Shown piece after piece: positions 27,940-37,727 of a DNA stretch of 64,000 bases. Under the pieces are notes generated by a model. It was not told the DNA's origin, did not search any database, and worked only from the letters and a program-made list of their open reading frames with translations. Positions within the stretch are counted from its first letter, which is position 1. Each line of letters opens with the position of its first letter. The stretch comes from DATFMH01 sp035267045. GTDB taxonomy: Bacteria > Bacteroidota > Rhodothermia > Balneolales > DATFMH01. The stretch is from NCBI GenBank assembly GCA_035267045.1, contig DATFMH010000220.1, forward strand, positions 18,399 to 82,398, given 5' to 3'. The position numbers and the translations under genes are program-made.

Positions 27940-29295
27940 TTACGATTGTAAATCATCAGGTACCGGTATTTTATACTCTACGTATATCTCATTACGAAGA
28001 TTTTTTAACCACTTCTGCATAATCCTGGCCTGCTTCTGTCGCAATGCTATATTCTTAATCAACTCAAAATCCTGTTTCAGGTTGGCCTGATGTTCTTCAA
28101 TGCGTTTTTTCAACTGAACAATGCGATAGGCCTTTTGATTATTTGGACCGCTTGTGGTGAACGGTTTCGGCTTAGAAATTTGTCCTTCTTTATCAAGTAA
28201 GAGAACAATCCGATATAATGCAGGATCTAATTGTTTTATTGGAATTAACCGGGCACCCGTTTGTGGATTTTCAAGTAATCCACCTCTTGGTGCCGTTGCT
28301 TCATCATCGGAATATTTCCTGGCTAATTCGGCAAAATTTTTATGATCGACAAGTACACTGTCTCTCAGTTTGTTTAGGAAATTTATAGCTTTTTGATCAT
28401 CTCTCTTATTTTCATTCACTTTGAGTAGAATATGATCGGTATCAATTTTGTCTCCCACCCGTTTATTGAGGCGTATGATGTGATACCCGAACGGTGATTT
28501 TACAACTTTAGATATTTCACCGGGTTTCAATGCGGCTGCCGCGGCCGAATAAGAGGGGACGAGATCATTTATGCTGATTAACCCGAGATGTCCGCCATTT
28601 TTAGCGGATGGCCCCTGACTCCATCTTTTGGCTAATTCTGAAAAATTCTTATGATATACGACAATGGAATCTCTGAGTTCTTTTGCCAGTTTCAAAGTAC
28701 TGGCTTCAGCATTTGAATCGGGTGGAGGTATCTTTACTATCTGGGCCAGTTGTACTTGTTCCGGAACATTAGGTATGGAATCTTTAGGAATGGAATTAAA
28801 GAAATCACGTACTTCCGGCCGTGTGATATTTATAGAACTCTCTTCTTGTTGTCTCAGCTTTTGAACAACTGCTTGCTGTTTATAGATAGGACGCCACTGA
28901 GCCTTTAGTTCCACTATTGATTTACCGAAATAATTTTCAAGAGCTTTTTTACTGCCAGCCTGTTGTTCCATTTGGCTGATTCTCTGATTCAATTGCCGGT
29001 CAATCTGATCATCCGTAACAGTAACGGAGTCAATCTTGGCTTTTTCCATTAAAACGAATTTATTTACTTCCGACTGCAGGGCATGATACCAAAGTTGTTT
29101 ACTAAAATTATCTTTATTGGATTGTTGCATGTATTGTGCTACCACACTATCGACATCCGATTTCAGGATTATGTGATTATTGACGATAGCTACAATTTTA
29201 TCCAATACCTTGCTCTGTTGTGCATAAGTAATAGATGTTAATATAAAAAGGGTGAGTAGAGTAAGTACTAGTGCTTTGCTTATTCTTTTAAACAT
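27940..29295 (-). CDS. SurA-like periplasmic chaperone/peptidyl-prolyl isomerase
   Basis: 451-residue exported protein. After a signal peptide (ending near TYAQQ) comes the SurA N-terminal chaperone domain with LDKIVAIVNNHIILKSDVD. Two parvulin domains follow: the first with VQLAQIVKIPP and GGHLGLISINDLVPS, the second with DTDHILLKVNE and YSDDEATAPRGGLLENPQTG. It helps unfolded outer-membrane proteins reach the Bam complex, whose BamD is encoded at 18866. It is the third gene of an operon of three SurA/parvulin-type proteins; four bases separate it from the second. Confidence 0.93.
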   Translation of the reverse strand: MFKRISKALVLTLLTLFILTSITYAQQSKVLDKIVAIVNNHIILKSDVDSVVAQYMQQSNKDNFSKQLWYHALQSEVNKFVLMEKAKIDSVTVTDDQIDRQLNQRISQMEQQAGSKKALENYFGKSIVELKAQWRPIYKQQAVVQKLRQQEESSINITRPEVRDFFNSIPKDSIPNVPEQVQLAQIVKIPPPDSNAEASTLKLAKELRDSIVVYHKNFSELAKRWSQGPSAKNGGHLGLISINDLVPSYSAAAAALKPGEISKVVKSPFGYHIIRLNKRVGDKIDTDHILLKVNENKRDDQKAINFLNKLRDSVLVDHKNFAELARKYSDDEATAPRGGLLENPQTGARLIPIKQLDPALYRIVLLLDKEGQISKPKPFTTSGPNNQKAYRIVQLKKRIEEHQANLKQDFELIKNIALRQKQARIMQKWLKNLRNEIYVEYKIPVPDDLQS

Positions 29296-29299
29296 ATAA

Positions 29300-30244
29300 T
29301 TATTTTGTGCTAATCGTATCTGCTACGTTGGCTTTTGGGGATGAACTTTGTTTTTCTTTTAAAAAATTATTTGTCACGGATAACTCGTCGTTTGCTTTTG
29401 CCTTAAGATAAAGATTTCGTTCATAAGTACGCAGAAACTTTCTTCTTTTTTGTAATTTAAGCCAATCTTTAATTTGACCAAATACCCAGTTAATATCGGG
29501 ATGTGTACCTTTAGCTTTACGACTAATCAACTGAACAAAATGATAACGCCCGTCTATCAATCTTATTGGAGAAATTTCATTAATACCAATAACTTTAAGA
29601 TAACGATTCAGAAGAGGATATCTTTTGACGGCAAGTGATATCGGCCAGTATCGTTTAGAATTATTTAATGTCCTCTGTTTTTCGATACCATATTTCTGAA
29701 TTACATCGGTCCATGAAACACCATGTAAGAGATCTCTCTTTGCATTTTGACAGTCTTTGATATTGTCTGTCATTAAATGGCGAAACCGAACATATTTCTC
29801 GTTCAAAACAAACTGGTCTTTATTGGCTTCATAATAATTTTGAACTTCTTGTGGTGTCACTTTTATGGAATCAGCTTTGTTGACCACAAAATTTCGTAAG
29901 GCTTCAGCAAGTGCATCGTTATGCACTCTTTTTAATTTTTGTGCAACAACAGGATTCCTTTGTAGCCTTATCCGTTCAGCTTCTTGCACAAGTAGTTCCT
30001 GCCTGACCCAATTGTTCCGGTAATTCACAAGTGCTTTCAGACTATCTTGTTGATAAACTGAATTTGGTATTCCATCTCTGGCTTCCTCTAACGTCAAGTT
30101 GGCATTCCCTACACGAGCTATAACATGACCACTTTGACCCGCCTGTTTCTTATGAATACAGGATGTTAAAATAATTCCCGCTATCAGAGAACACGATATA
30201 ATCTTTAGATAACGCTGTATGATATTATTATTTATTATTTTCAA
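29300..30244 (-). CDS. SurA/parvulin-like lipoprotein with degenerate isomerase domain
   Basis: 314-residue lipoprotein: signal peptide with the lipobox LTSC (Cys29). Mature residues 40-130 resemble the SurA/PpiD helical N-domain (RVGNANLTLEEA, RNNWVRQELLVQEAERI). The following region (FRHLMT..., LLHGVSWTDVIQKYGI, RYHFVQLISRK) follows a parvulin outline but lacks the GGxLG motif, so isomerase activity is doubtful. The start is TTG at 30244, inside the last codons of the upstream gene (17-base overlap); no in-frame ATG lies before the signal peptide core. It is the middle gene of the operon. Confidence 0.82.
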   Translation of the reverse strand: MKIINNNIIQRYLKIISCSLIAGIILTSCIHKKQAGQSGHVIARVGNANLTLEEARDGIPNSVYQQDSLKALVNYRNNWVRQELLVQEAERIRLQRNPVVAQKLKRVHNDALAEALRNFVVNKADSIKVTPQEVQNYYEANKDQFVLNEKYVRFRHLMTDNIKDCQNAKRDLLHGVSWTDVIQKYGIEKQRTLNNSKRYWPISLAVKRYPLLNRYLKVIGINEISPIRLIDGRYHFVQLISRKAKGTHPDINWVFGQIKDWLKLQKRRKFLRTYERNLYLKAKANDELSVTNNFLKEKQSSSPKANVADTISTK

Positions 30245-32234
30245 AGGCTAATTTTAGGTGTTGCGGATATGACTTAATATGATATCTCTTATGAAGTGAG
30301 TTCATCCATTCCTGTTTTCTGATGTTTTGATAATCAGATACCAATTTATCATAAGCTTCCCGGAAAGTCATATCCCGTGGTTTAAGAATTTTATCTAAAT
30401 ATAATATGGTTCTTTTATTTCTAAAGGAAAAAGTCTTAGAAAATTGACCATTTTGCAAATTCTTTAACCTCGAGTAGGGCATACCATTCAATTCATGCAC
30501 TTCATCTTTTGAGACATATAAATCACCTTTAATAATCCCTCTCAAACTATCGGGCGCCGTGCCTTTCTTAATTAAATTCTCGGCTTTATATAATGTCGTA
30601 TCATTATTGGCATGTATACTATAATAGCTATACCGTTTTTTATAACGGTATTTACCAGGATTGGATTTATATAATTTGCGCAGAGCTGCTGTATCTGTTT
30701 GAGCATAATTCCAAACGGAATCCTGTGTAATCTGATAGATAGACAGACCATCGAGATATGTATGGGCTATATGAGCGAATTCAGGGAATTTTTTAATTGT
30801 CACAGGTACCAGTTGTTCCTCATCTGCTTGTTTCTTGAACGTTTGGAAAAAGGAGTAGTGATAGTTGAAGGCCTTTTTGTCTTTCATCTTATCTTGTAAC
30901 CAGCTCAAAAAATCACTATCCAGGTATTGTTTTCCATTGATACTATAAAGTGGTTCATTTTGCATGGACTTTGGCAACATGAAATTCGCCAGGTCTATGG
31001 AATCGGGTTTGCTTATCAAACGTACAAATTTTTCATAATTTTGCTTATTAACTTTGGCATGACCTGCTTTTTCAATTCTTTTCAACACATATTTATTACT
31101 ATCCTTAAATCTTGGAAGTTTCTGGTATCTCTTCCAAAAATAAGTTCTCTTTTGTGAATCGTTTTTAAAAGCTCTTATGGAATCCAACCGGACAATTTGA
31201 ACTCCATATCCACTGTAAAATGGTGGTATAACCATATGTGCATGTGGAATAGCAAAAACGGTATCGGTGAAACTGGATAGATATTGATTGTGGTTAACCC
31301 ATCCGATGTCCCCGTTTCGGCGACGTGAACCAGGATCTTCAGAATATTTTTGAACTAAAGTGTCCCATGGGACTCCATTCTGTAATTTTTTATAGACCAC
31401 TCTTGCTTTTTTCATAGCTGAATCGATAGAATAGTTTTTCCCCTTGGTGCGAAAGAAAATATGTGAAAATCTCCTGTCCGGCATTGAATTCCGTTTGCCT
31501 TTGACATAGATCATATGATATCCATATCTCGTTCTGAAGGGCATCGAGATACTGTCAATTGGGGTATTATACGCTACGTCTTCAAAAGGTTTTACTACCA
31601 TACCGGCAGAGAAATAACCCAGGTCACCTCCAAGGGGATGTCGATTTCTACTTGTCGAATATTCCTTGACTAACTCACTAAACGGTACGCCTTCATGAAA
31701 ATCCTTGCGAGCCTGCATCAGCCTGTTCCAGGCTTTCAAGGTGTCTTTGGGTGAAGCCTGCGGAGATACACGTATTAAAATATGTGCTACATGGACTTCC
31801 GTTGCCGCTCTTTTAATAAGTTCATTGATAAAATCTTTCTTCAATTTATGTTCAAACCAGTATTTATAGGCATACTCAGTCTCATATTGGTTGAACTCTT
31901 TAAGAATCTTCGGATCACTATAGTAACCTGCTTCATGAGCAGCTAATACCTTGGCGCGGAAATTCAAATACAGATCAAGAAAATTATTAAGTTTTTTATA
32001 ATCCGAAAATTCACGGGAGGTATCGACTGTAGATGCGTTTTGGGTATAATAATCCATCAAATCGTCATAGGTATATTTTGTACCGTTCACTTCTCCAACA
32101 ACCGGTGATGGGTTATTATGATCTGCCTGTGAATCACTTTGTTTTGGAAGTGATTTCGTATTACTACATGCAGATAGAATCAAACAAGCCGTAATAAACC
32201 AGAAAAAACGATATAAATAATGAATAAAACTCAT
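30228..32234 (-). CDS. Parvulin-type peptidyl-prolyl isomerase lipoprotein
   Basis: 668-residue lipoprotein with lipobox LSAC (Cys22). It has a PpiD/SurA-type N-domain (VVGEVNGTKYTYDDLMDYY), then two parvulin domains: one with VHVAHILIRVSP and GGDLGYFSAGMVVKPFE, the second with RRFSHIFFRTKG and NGDIGWVNHN. A long helical C-terminal part (from about 390) contains a third, poorly conserved unit. It likely works as a periplasmic folding catalyst or chaperone for envelope proteins. It is the first gene of the three-gene unit; the nupC-like gene ends 53 bases after it begins upstream on the same strand. Confidence 0.88.
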   Translation of the reverse strand: MSFIHYLYRFFWFITACLILSACSNTKSLPKQSDSQADHNNPSPVVGEVNGTKYTYDDLMDYYTQNASTVDTSREFSDYKKLNNFLDLYLNFRAKVLAAHEAGYYSDPKILKEFNQYETEYAYKYWFEHKLKKDFINELIKRAATEVHVAHILIRVSPQASPKDTLKAWNRLMQARKDFHEGVPFSELVKEYSTSRNRHPLGGDLGYFSAGMVVKPFEDVAYNTPIDSISMPFRTRYGYHMIYVKGKRNSMPDRRFSHIFFRTKGKNYSIDSAMKKARVVYKKLQNGVPWDTLVQKYSEDPGSRRRNGDIGWVNHNQYLSSFTDTVFAIPHAHMVIPPFYSGYGVQIVRLDSIRAFKNDSQKRTYFWKRYQKLPRFKDSNKYVLKRIEKAGHAKVNKQNYEKFVRLISKPDSIDLANFMLPKSMQNEPLYSINGKQYLDSDFLSWLQDKMKDKKAFNYHYSFFQTFKKQADEEQLVPVTIKKFPEFAHIAHTYLDGLSIYQITQDSVWNYAQTDTAALRKLYKSNPGKYRYKKRYSYYSIHANNDTTLYKAENLIKKGTAPDSLRGIIKGDLYVSKDEVHELNGMPYSRLKNLQNGQFSKTFSFRNKRTILYLDKILKPRDMTFREAYDKLVSDYQNIRKQEWMNSLHKRYHIKSYPQHLKLAFENNK

Positions 32235-32286
32235 ACGGATCGTACCTCTTAGTTTTAATAATTGAGTTTATATTTTTGCAGAAGCA

Positions 32287-33621
32287 TTAACTGAATAACA
32301 TCCCGGCTATAGTTGCTGTCATTAAATTTGCCAGCGTTCCGGCTATCACAGCCTTTACCCCAAATTTGGCCAGGTCAGATTTTCTACTCGGTGCCAGGCC
32401 ACCAATACCACCTATCTGAATGGCTATAGAAGAAAAATTAGCAAATCCACAAAGTGCAAACGTCGCCATAGTTATTGTTTTTGGTGTAAGACTGCCTACC
32501 AAAACAGCTTTAGCAAGATCAAGGTAAGCGATAAATTCAGTAAGAACCAGTTTTGTACCAAGTAATGAGCCCATGTGAACTACATCCTGCCAGGGTACTC
32601 CAATCAAAAATGCAATAGGTGCAAATATCCATCCCAGTACATTCTGTATATTCAATTGGAAGCCGGGGATCAGAGCATTCAACCCTATTTGAACACCAAC
32701 CCAATGCAACATAGAATTTATCATAGCCAATAATGCAATGAATGCCAATAGCATAGCACCGACATTTAAAGCAAGTTTCAAACCCTGGGCAGCTCCTGAA
32801 GCAGCCGCGTCAATTCCATTGGCATCAGTTTTCTCTATAGACAATTTCACATTACCCGATGTCAACGATTCTTTAGTTTCGGGATACATCATTTTCGATA
32901 TAACTAAAGCTGCAGGAGCAGCCATTAAACTTGCTCCGAGTAATTGCTGGGCAAACATTAAACGACCGGCTGCCAGTGTTACATGATGTGCCTGAGAGTA
33001 TGAATTACCCAGCATTTGTATGTATGCGGCCATCACACCACCAGCAATGGTAGCCATACCGCCTGTCATTACAGCCAATAATTCCGATTGCGTCATCCGC
33101 TCGATATAAGGTTTAACTATAAGGGGAGCTTCTGTCTGTCCCACAAAAATATTGGATATGACTGATAATGATTCGGCACCGGATGTTCCCAATAACTTTT
33201 GCATTCCAACGGCCATAAATTTTACAATCCGCTGCAAAATACCATAATGATATAGTAACGATGTTAAAGAACCGAAAAAGACGATGGTAGGTAATACCTG
33301 AAAAGCAAAGAATGAACCCATACTTCCTTTTGTACCCGGACTTTTTGCAAGATCTCCAAAAATAAATTTGGCACCCTGAGTAGTGAAGTTAAGTACCGCT
33401 ACAAAAAAGGATGATATCCAACTAAAGAAATCCTTAGGCCATCCCAGAGGGGAAAAATATCCCGCAAGTGTATCACCTTTTAATATGAATACGGCTAATA
33501 CAAATTGTATGCTTACCCCTATAATTACGAGCCGCCAGTTAATATTTTTCTTGTTGTTACTAAACAGAAAGGCAATAGCCAGTAAGGAAATAATTCCTAT
33601 AATGCCACGTATAATATTCAT
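32287..33621 (-). CDS. Concentrative nucleoside transporter (NupC/CNT family)
   Basis: 444-residue inner-membrane symporter that imports nucleosides using a cation gradient. It has the CNT layout: several N-terminal helices, a gate domain with FGSLTSLLYHYGILQ, the core motif GQTEAPLIVKPY, then a second half with EFIAYLDL and the signature GFANFSSIAIQIGGIG. It overlaps the thymidine kinase stop by one base (TAATG), so uptake and phosphorylation of thymidine are expressed together. Confidence 0.94.
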   Translation of the reverse strand: MNIIRGIIGIISLLAIAFLFSNNKKNINWRLVIIGVSIQFVLAVFILKGDTLAGYFSPLGWPKDFFSWISSFFVAVLNFTTQGAKFIFGDLAKSPGTKGSMGSFFAFQVLPTIVFFGSLTSLLYHYGILQRIVKFMAVGMQKLLGTSGAESLSVISNIFVGQTEAPLIVKPYIERMTQSELLAVMTGGMATIAGGVMAAYIQMLGNSYSQAHHVTLAAGRLMFAQQLLGASLMAAPAALVISKMMYPETKESLTSGNVKLSIEKTDANGIDAAASGAAQGLKLALNVGAMLLAFIALLAMINSMLHWVGVQIGLNALIPGFQLNIQNVLGWIFAPIAFLIGVPWQDVVHMGSLLGTKLVLTEFIAYLDLAKAVLVGSLTPKTITMATFALCGFANFSSIAIQIGGIGGLAPSRKSDLAKFGVKAVIAGTLANLMTATIAGMLFS

Positions 33622-34256
33622 TATTTATTTTCTATTTCTTCGTTATGTTCGTTTTTAAGTGGGAGAATTGGTTTGCCTCGTCGAATATCAACGGGAGGAC
33701 GAAAACAATGGCGCGCACGTGGTTCATAGGAATCTTTTTCTCCAATTAATACCCGGTCTTCATTTTCCACTATTCTTTGTGAGAAATTGGCTATCATGCC
33801 ACTTTCCGAGCAGATAGCGTGTAATTTCGTGACATATTCTGCAATAGCCATCAGTTGTGGCATGGGTTCAAATGGTTTTCCCATATAATCCATATCCAAC
33901 CCGGCGATGATAACTCTTTTACCGTCATTAGCAAGATCATTTGCAACATCAATTAAACGGTTATCAAAAAACTGAGCTTCGTCAATACAAACAACCCTTG
34001 CAGAGCCTGTAAGTAAAATAATCTGATCAGCCGTATCTGCAACTATACCAGGTACTGAATTCGCATTATGAGAAACGACATTTTCTTCATGATACCGCTT
34101 ATCCATAGAAGGCTTAACAATAATAACCCTTTGACCGGCTATATGTGCCCGCTTAGCCCTACGAATAAGTTCTTCGGTTTTACCGCTAAACATGCCGCCG
34201 CTGACAACTTCAATCCAACCAACATGTTTATCCAGAACGGTAGGTTCATTCATCAT
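33621..34256 (-). CDS. tdk: Thymidine kinase
   Basis: 211-residue type II (TK1-like) kinase making dTMP from thymidine. P-loop SGGMFSGKTEELIRR, the lasso-preceding VVCIDEAQFFD with the Walker B/catalytic Glu region, and GLDMDYMGKPF are intact. Of the four zinc cysteines usual in TK1, only two are kept: ICSESG has Ser at the second and RARHC has Ala at the third, so the structural zinc is probably lost, as in several Bacteroidota enzymes. Two adjacent ATG codons (34256 and 34253) could start it. First gene of the tdk-nupC operon. Confidence 0.93.
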   Translation of the reverse strand: MMNEPTVLDKHVGWIEVVSGGMFSGKTEELIRRAKRAHIAGQRVIIVKPSMDKRYHEENVVSHNANSVPGIVADTADQIILLTGSARVVCIDEAQFFDNRLIDVANDLANDGKRVIIAGLDMDYMGKPFEPMPQLMAIAEYVTKLHAICSESGMIANFSQRIVENEDRVLIGEKDSYEPRARHCFRPPVDIRRGKPILPLKNEHNEEIENK

Positions 34257-34581
34257 ATACTGTTAATTGTAATTTTTCCAAACAAATTAATATCTCGATA
34301 AAGAGTGAATATATCGGTGGTAAATCAAAAAAGAAAAATACTTTGAATAAAATATATCTTTTTTAAACGTCCTGAAGTTATTCAGCTAACGACTAAATAA
34401 AAAACTATAATGTCAATTCAGCCCAATCATTGATTAATGCATATAAATAAGTACATTATATCAACACTAATGTTGAATAAAATATCAAATTCTTAGTTTT
34501 CGGATAAACAGAATAAAGGAATACATACTCAACACTTATCATACTCACTGAACTTACAAATTCAAAACGATATTTATCAAT
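34257..34581. other. Gene-free divergent promoter region
   Basis: Very AT-rich 325 bases between tdk (minus) and the AhpD-like gene (plus). It must carry promoters in both directions. I see no long palindrome, tandem repeat or RNA gene. Confidence 0.5.
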
Positions 34582-35115
34582 ATGGCACATATCGATTTAC
34601 CAGATAATTTAGCGGGAATAATAGGATTATTTGCAAAACACCCTGAAACAGCCGGCGTTTTATGTGAATTGGCACAAACGCTGTTACGCAGCGAATCATC
34701 ATTAACGGAAGGTGAACGAGAACTGATAGCGGCTTATGTCTCATCCAGAAATAAATGCCGTTATTGTATGTCGACCCATGGAGCTGTAGCAAAGTATTTT
34801 CTCAAGGATGATGGTGAAATCCTTAACAGCGTATTTGACGATTACCAAAATGCACCGGTATCGGGTAAAATGAAGGCACTTTTAAACATTGCATCCAAAG
34901 TTCAGCTGGGTGGAAAAAATGTTACCGATAATGATGTAGAAGCAGCACGTAAAGAAGGTGCCGATGATAAAGCCATACATGATACCGTTTTAATAGCTGC
35001 TGCATTCTGTATGTTTAATAGATACGTTGACGGTCTTGGTACATGGCAGCCTGATGATATGAGTATCTACGAAGACAGGGGAACGATGTTGGCCGAAAAA
35101 GGGTACGTGAGATGA
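34582..35115 (+). CDS. Carboxymuconolactone decarboxylase / AhpD-like peroxidase-related protein
   Basis: 177-residue all-helical protein with the AhpD redox motif CRYCMSTHG (CxxC followed three residues later by His), set in the usual frame SLTEGERELIAAYVSSRNKC. Members are alkylhydroperoxidases or peroxidase-related enzymes reduced through the CxxC pair. The second half has the DRYVDGLGTWQ-like end (NRYVDGLGTWQPDD). It is transcribed alone. The substrate is unknown. The 249 bases to the next gene hold no supportable feature. Confidence 0.88.
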   Translation: MAHIDLPDNLAGIIGLFAKHPETAGVLCELAQTLLRSESSLTEGERELIAAYVSSRNKCRYCMSTHGAVAKYFLKDDGEILNSVFDDYQNAPVSGKMKALLNIASKVQLGGKNVTDNDVEAARKEGADDKAIHDTVLIAAAFCMFNRYVDGLGTWQPDDMSIYEDRGTMLAEKGYVR

Positions 35116-35364
35116 TATTATAATATAAGACGAACGACCGCGGGAAGCCTGTATTTTGAGCAAAGAGCATGGTGATGACACTTTTCAATATAACATTTTC
35201 ATCGTCCTCCTTGCCCCACTTCATTTTACATCTTTTATCTGGTTTCGCGTATAGCCCTGTAGTAAAAAAACGGTGTAAATCCGCATCATCCGTGTTCCAT
35301 GATTTTGATAATAATAAGCTAACATATTTTTTACATATAGCATACAGTTTCTTACTTTAGCTCT

Positions 35365-37404
35365 ATGAAAAAATTTGTATTACAAAATGACAGTAATGCT
35401 CCCAGGCAGGATAATTTCAAAATACCCTATGATGAAGTATTAAATGAACGACAGTTTGAAGCTGTTATGTTCGAAAGAGGATCGGCGTTAGTCATAGCAG
35501 GAGCCGGTACAGGTAAAACAAGGACACTCGTTTATCGCGTGGCCCGATTGATTGAAAGCGGGATAGATCCGGATAAAATTCTTTTGTTAACTTTTACGCG
35601 AAGAGCATCTCGTGAGATGTTATCCAGGGCGGCAAAATTACTCGATGACCGTTGTACCAAAGTAAGAGGAGGGACGTTTCATTTCTATTGCAGCCAGTTG
35701 TTGCATCAATATGCTTCGTTGATTGGCTATCCTGATAATTTTACGATCATCGATACGGCCGATGCAATGGAAATCATTCAAATGCTTCGGGGCGAATTGC
35801 GATACAATAAACTTGAAAAACGTTTTCCCCGTAAGAATACATTGTATTCGATGATCAGCACCTCAATAAATAAACAGTTGTCCCTTCATGAGGTCGTTGA
35901 CAAGGAGTACTCTCAGTTTCTAAATCATATCGATCGTATTGAAGAACTGGCCAAACATTATCATGCATATAAAGAGGCCAATAATGTCATGGATTTCGAC
36001 GATCTGCTCGTCAATTTACGAAACCTGTTATTGGATAATGAACAGGTTAGAAACAAGATTGCGGGACGTAATCGTTATGTATTAGTGGATGAATATCAGG
36101 ATACGAATGCACTTCAGGCTGAACTCGTTTCATTATTTTCTTCTGTATACCATAATGTAATGGCTGTTGGTGATGATGCCCAGAGTATCTATTCATTCAG
36201 GGGCGCGGATCATAAAAATATCATGGAGTATCCCGAACAATTTGATAATACGAAGATCATAAAACTCGAGGAAAATTACCGGTCCACACAGCGCATACTT
36301 GATCTGACGAACAATATACTGGATAAAGCAACTCAAAAATACGATAAACGACTTTTTACCCGGAATGATCCCGGTGAGTTACCCGCTTTAATAAAAGCTC
36401 CCGACGAAAGGGATCAATCGCGTTTTATCTCCCAAATGATTCTGAGGTTGCGCGAGCAGGGACAGGAACTCAGCGATACGGCTGTTTTATTTCGTAACGG
36501 CCGCGATTCTTTCGACCTGGAAATTGAATTGAATCATAAAAAGATTCCCTTTATAAAATATGGTGGACAAAAATTCTCGGAAGCGGCTCATATTAAGGAT
36601 GTACTCGGCTATATTCGCGTAATCGTTAACGCACAGGACACGATAGCCTGGAACAGAATATTAACACTTTTGGAGGGGATAGGCCCTAAAACGGCGTCGG
36701 ATTTGATCTCTTGGTTGAAAACACAGGATAATCCATATGAGATCGGAGCATCCAATTTTGTAAGCGACAAGTATTTGCAACAGATTCATGCATTGAGTTC
36801 ACTTTTACAGGATCTGAAGAAGAATGATTATACGGTACCGGAGGCTGTGGATCATATCGTCAGTTACTATAAATCCTTTTGCGAAAAAAAATTCGATGAT
36901 TATCCTAAAAGATTAAAAGACCTTGAAGCTTTCGTTGGTATTTCGGAAAATTACAGCAGTTTTAACAAAATGCTTGAGGAACTGGCGCTGGATCCAATTG
37001 AATCTACCGCACTGGAAACGGAGGCTTCCCAAAAAGACGAAAATCCGCTGATACTGAGTACCATCCACTCAGCTAAAGGTTTGGAATGGAATAATGTGTT
37101 TATAATTCAATGCCTTGATGGTATTATTCCTTCCGGTTTTTCTGTAAATAGTGATGATGATCTGGATGAAGAATTGCGACTACTATACGTGGCTTGTACA
37201 CGGGCAAAAAATAACTTATACATTTCATACCCTGTGATACAAAATACGACCTATGGCGAATATTTTTCCAATCCATCTCGTTTTATAAATGATATTGAAG
37301 AAAAATTACTGGAACCCTGGGTCCTTGTCGAAGAATCAGAAACAGAACAGAATAAACTGGAAAATCCTGATACCAGTAAAACACTTCCCGAATCTAATGA
37401 GTAA
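35365..37404 (+). CDS. UvrD/PcrA-family ATP-dependent DNA helicase
   Basis: 679-residue superfamily 1A helicase, 3'-5' by family. Motifs in order: Q motif region LNERQFEAV, motif I GAGTGKTRTL, Ia FTRRASREM, II DEYQDTN, III GDDAQSIYSFRGA, IV EENYRST, V STIHSAKGLEWNNVF, VI LYVACTRAKNNLYIS. It is about 50-80 residues shorter than UvrD or PcrA and ends in an acidic, probably unstructured tail. It may serve repair or replication-restart; UvrD, PcrA and Rep cannot be separated here. It is transcribed alone and converges on the small membrane gene. Confidence 0.93.
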   Translation: MKKFVLQNDSNAPRQDNFKIPYDEVLNERQFEAVMFERGSALVIAGAGTGKTRTLVYRVARLIESGIDPDKILLLTFTRRASREMLSRAAKLLDDRCTKVRGGTFHFYCSQLLHQYASLIGYPDNFTIIDTADAMEIIQMLRGELRYNKLEKRFPRKNTLYSMISTSINKQLSLHEVVDKEYSQFLNHIDRIEELAKHYHAYKEANNVMDFDDLLVNLRNLLLDNEQVRNKIAGRNRYVLVDEYQDTNALQAELVSLFSSVYHNVMAVGDDAQSIYSFRGADHKNIMEYPEQFDNTKIIKLEENYRSTQRILDLTNNILDKATQKYDKRLFTRNDPGELPALIKAPDERDQSRFISQMILRLREQGQELSDTAVLFRNGRDSFDLEIELNHKKIPFIKYGGQKFSEAAHIKDVLGYIRVIVNAQDTIAWNRILTLLEGIGPKTASDLISWLKTQDNPYEIGASNFVSDKYLQQIHALSSLLQDLKKNDYTVPEAVDHIVSYYKSFCEKKFDDYPKRLKDLEAFVGISENYSSFNKMLEELALDPIESTALETEASQKDENPLILSTIHSAKGLEWNNVFIIQCLDGIIPSGFSVNSDDDLDEELRLLYVACTRAKNNLYISYPVIQNTTYGEYFSNPSRFINDIEEKLLEPWVLVEESETEQNKLENPDTSKTLPESNE

Positions 37405-37406
37405 AA

Positions 37407-37634
37407 TTAAGATTTCAAGGCTTTTCTTTGATTACGCATATCGAGAATCAGCCAGATAACAGGATAAACTGGAATTAAAACACCGATTATAAGCTTAATA
37501 TTTTTTGATTTATCATCCTGACTATCTGCGATACCGGCAAGGCCGGCTACATAAACGATGAATGATAGGAAAAAAAACAGAGCCAAAAATATGGTTCCGA
37601 AAAAACCAAAATGTAAGTACGACCATTTTAACAT
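37407..37634 (-). CDS. Small membrane protein, uncharacterised
   Basis: 75 residues from ATG 37634: a long hydrophobic segment (FGTIFLALFFFLSFIVYVAGLAGIA), an acidic/basic loop, and a second helix (LIIGVLIPVYPVIWLIL) with a basic tail NQRKALKS. The longest frame begins at a GTG (37721), seven bases from the divergent der start, and adds 29 residues of unusual composition; the internal ATG is preferred. No family recognised. It ends two bases beyond the helicase stop in convergent orientation. Confidence 0.6.
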   Translation of the reverse strand: MLKWSYLHFGFFGTIFLALFFFLSFIVYVAGLAGIADSQDDKSKNIKLIIGVLIPVYPVIWLILDMRNQRKALKS

Positions 37635-37727
37635 AAAGAAATATACGTTTCCAATTGAATAATTACGTAGATTTAGTGCTTCGTAATAAGTTAAGATAAA
37701 CCATAAATGATTGTATTGCACTTATAA

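Noticed and set aside
35169..35360. 63-codon frame between the AhpD-like gene and the helicase
   Set aside because: Composition is irregular, no ribosome-binding site or motif is seen, and it runs up to the helicase start.
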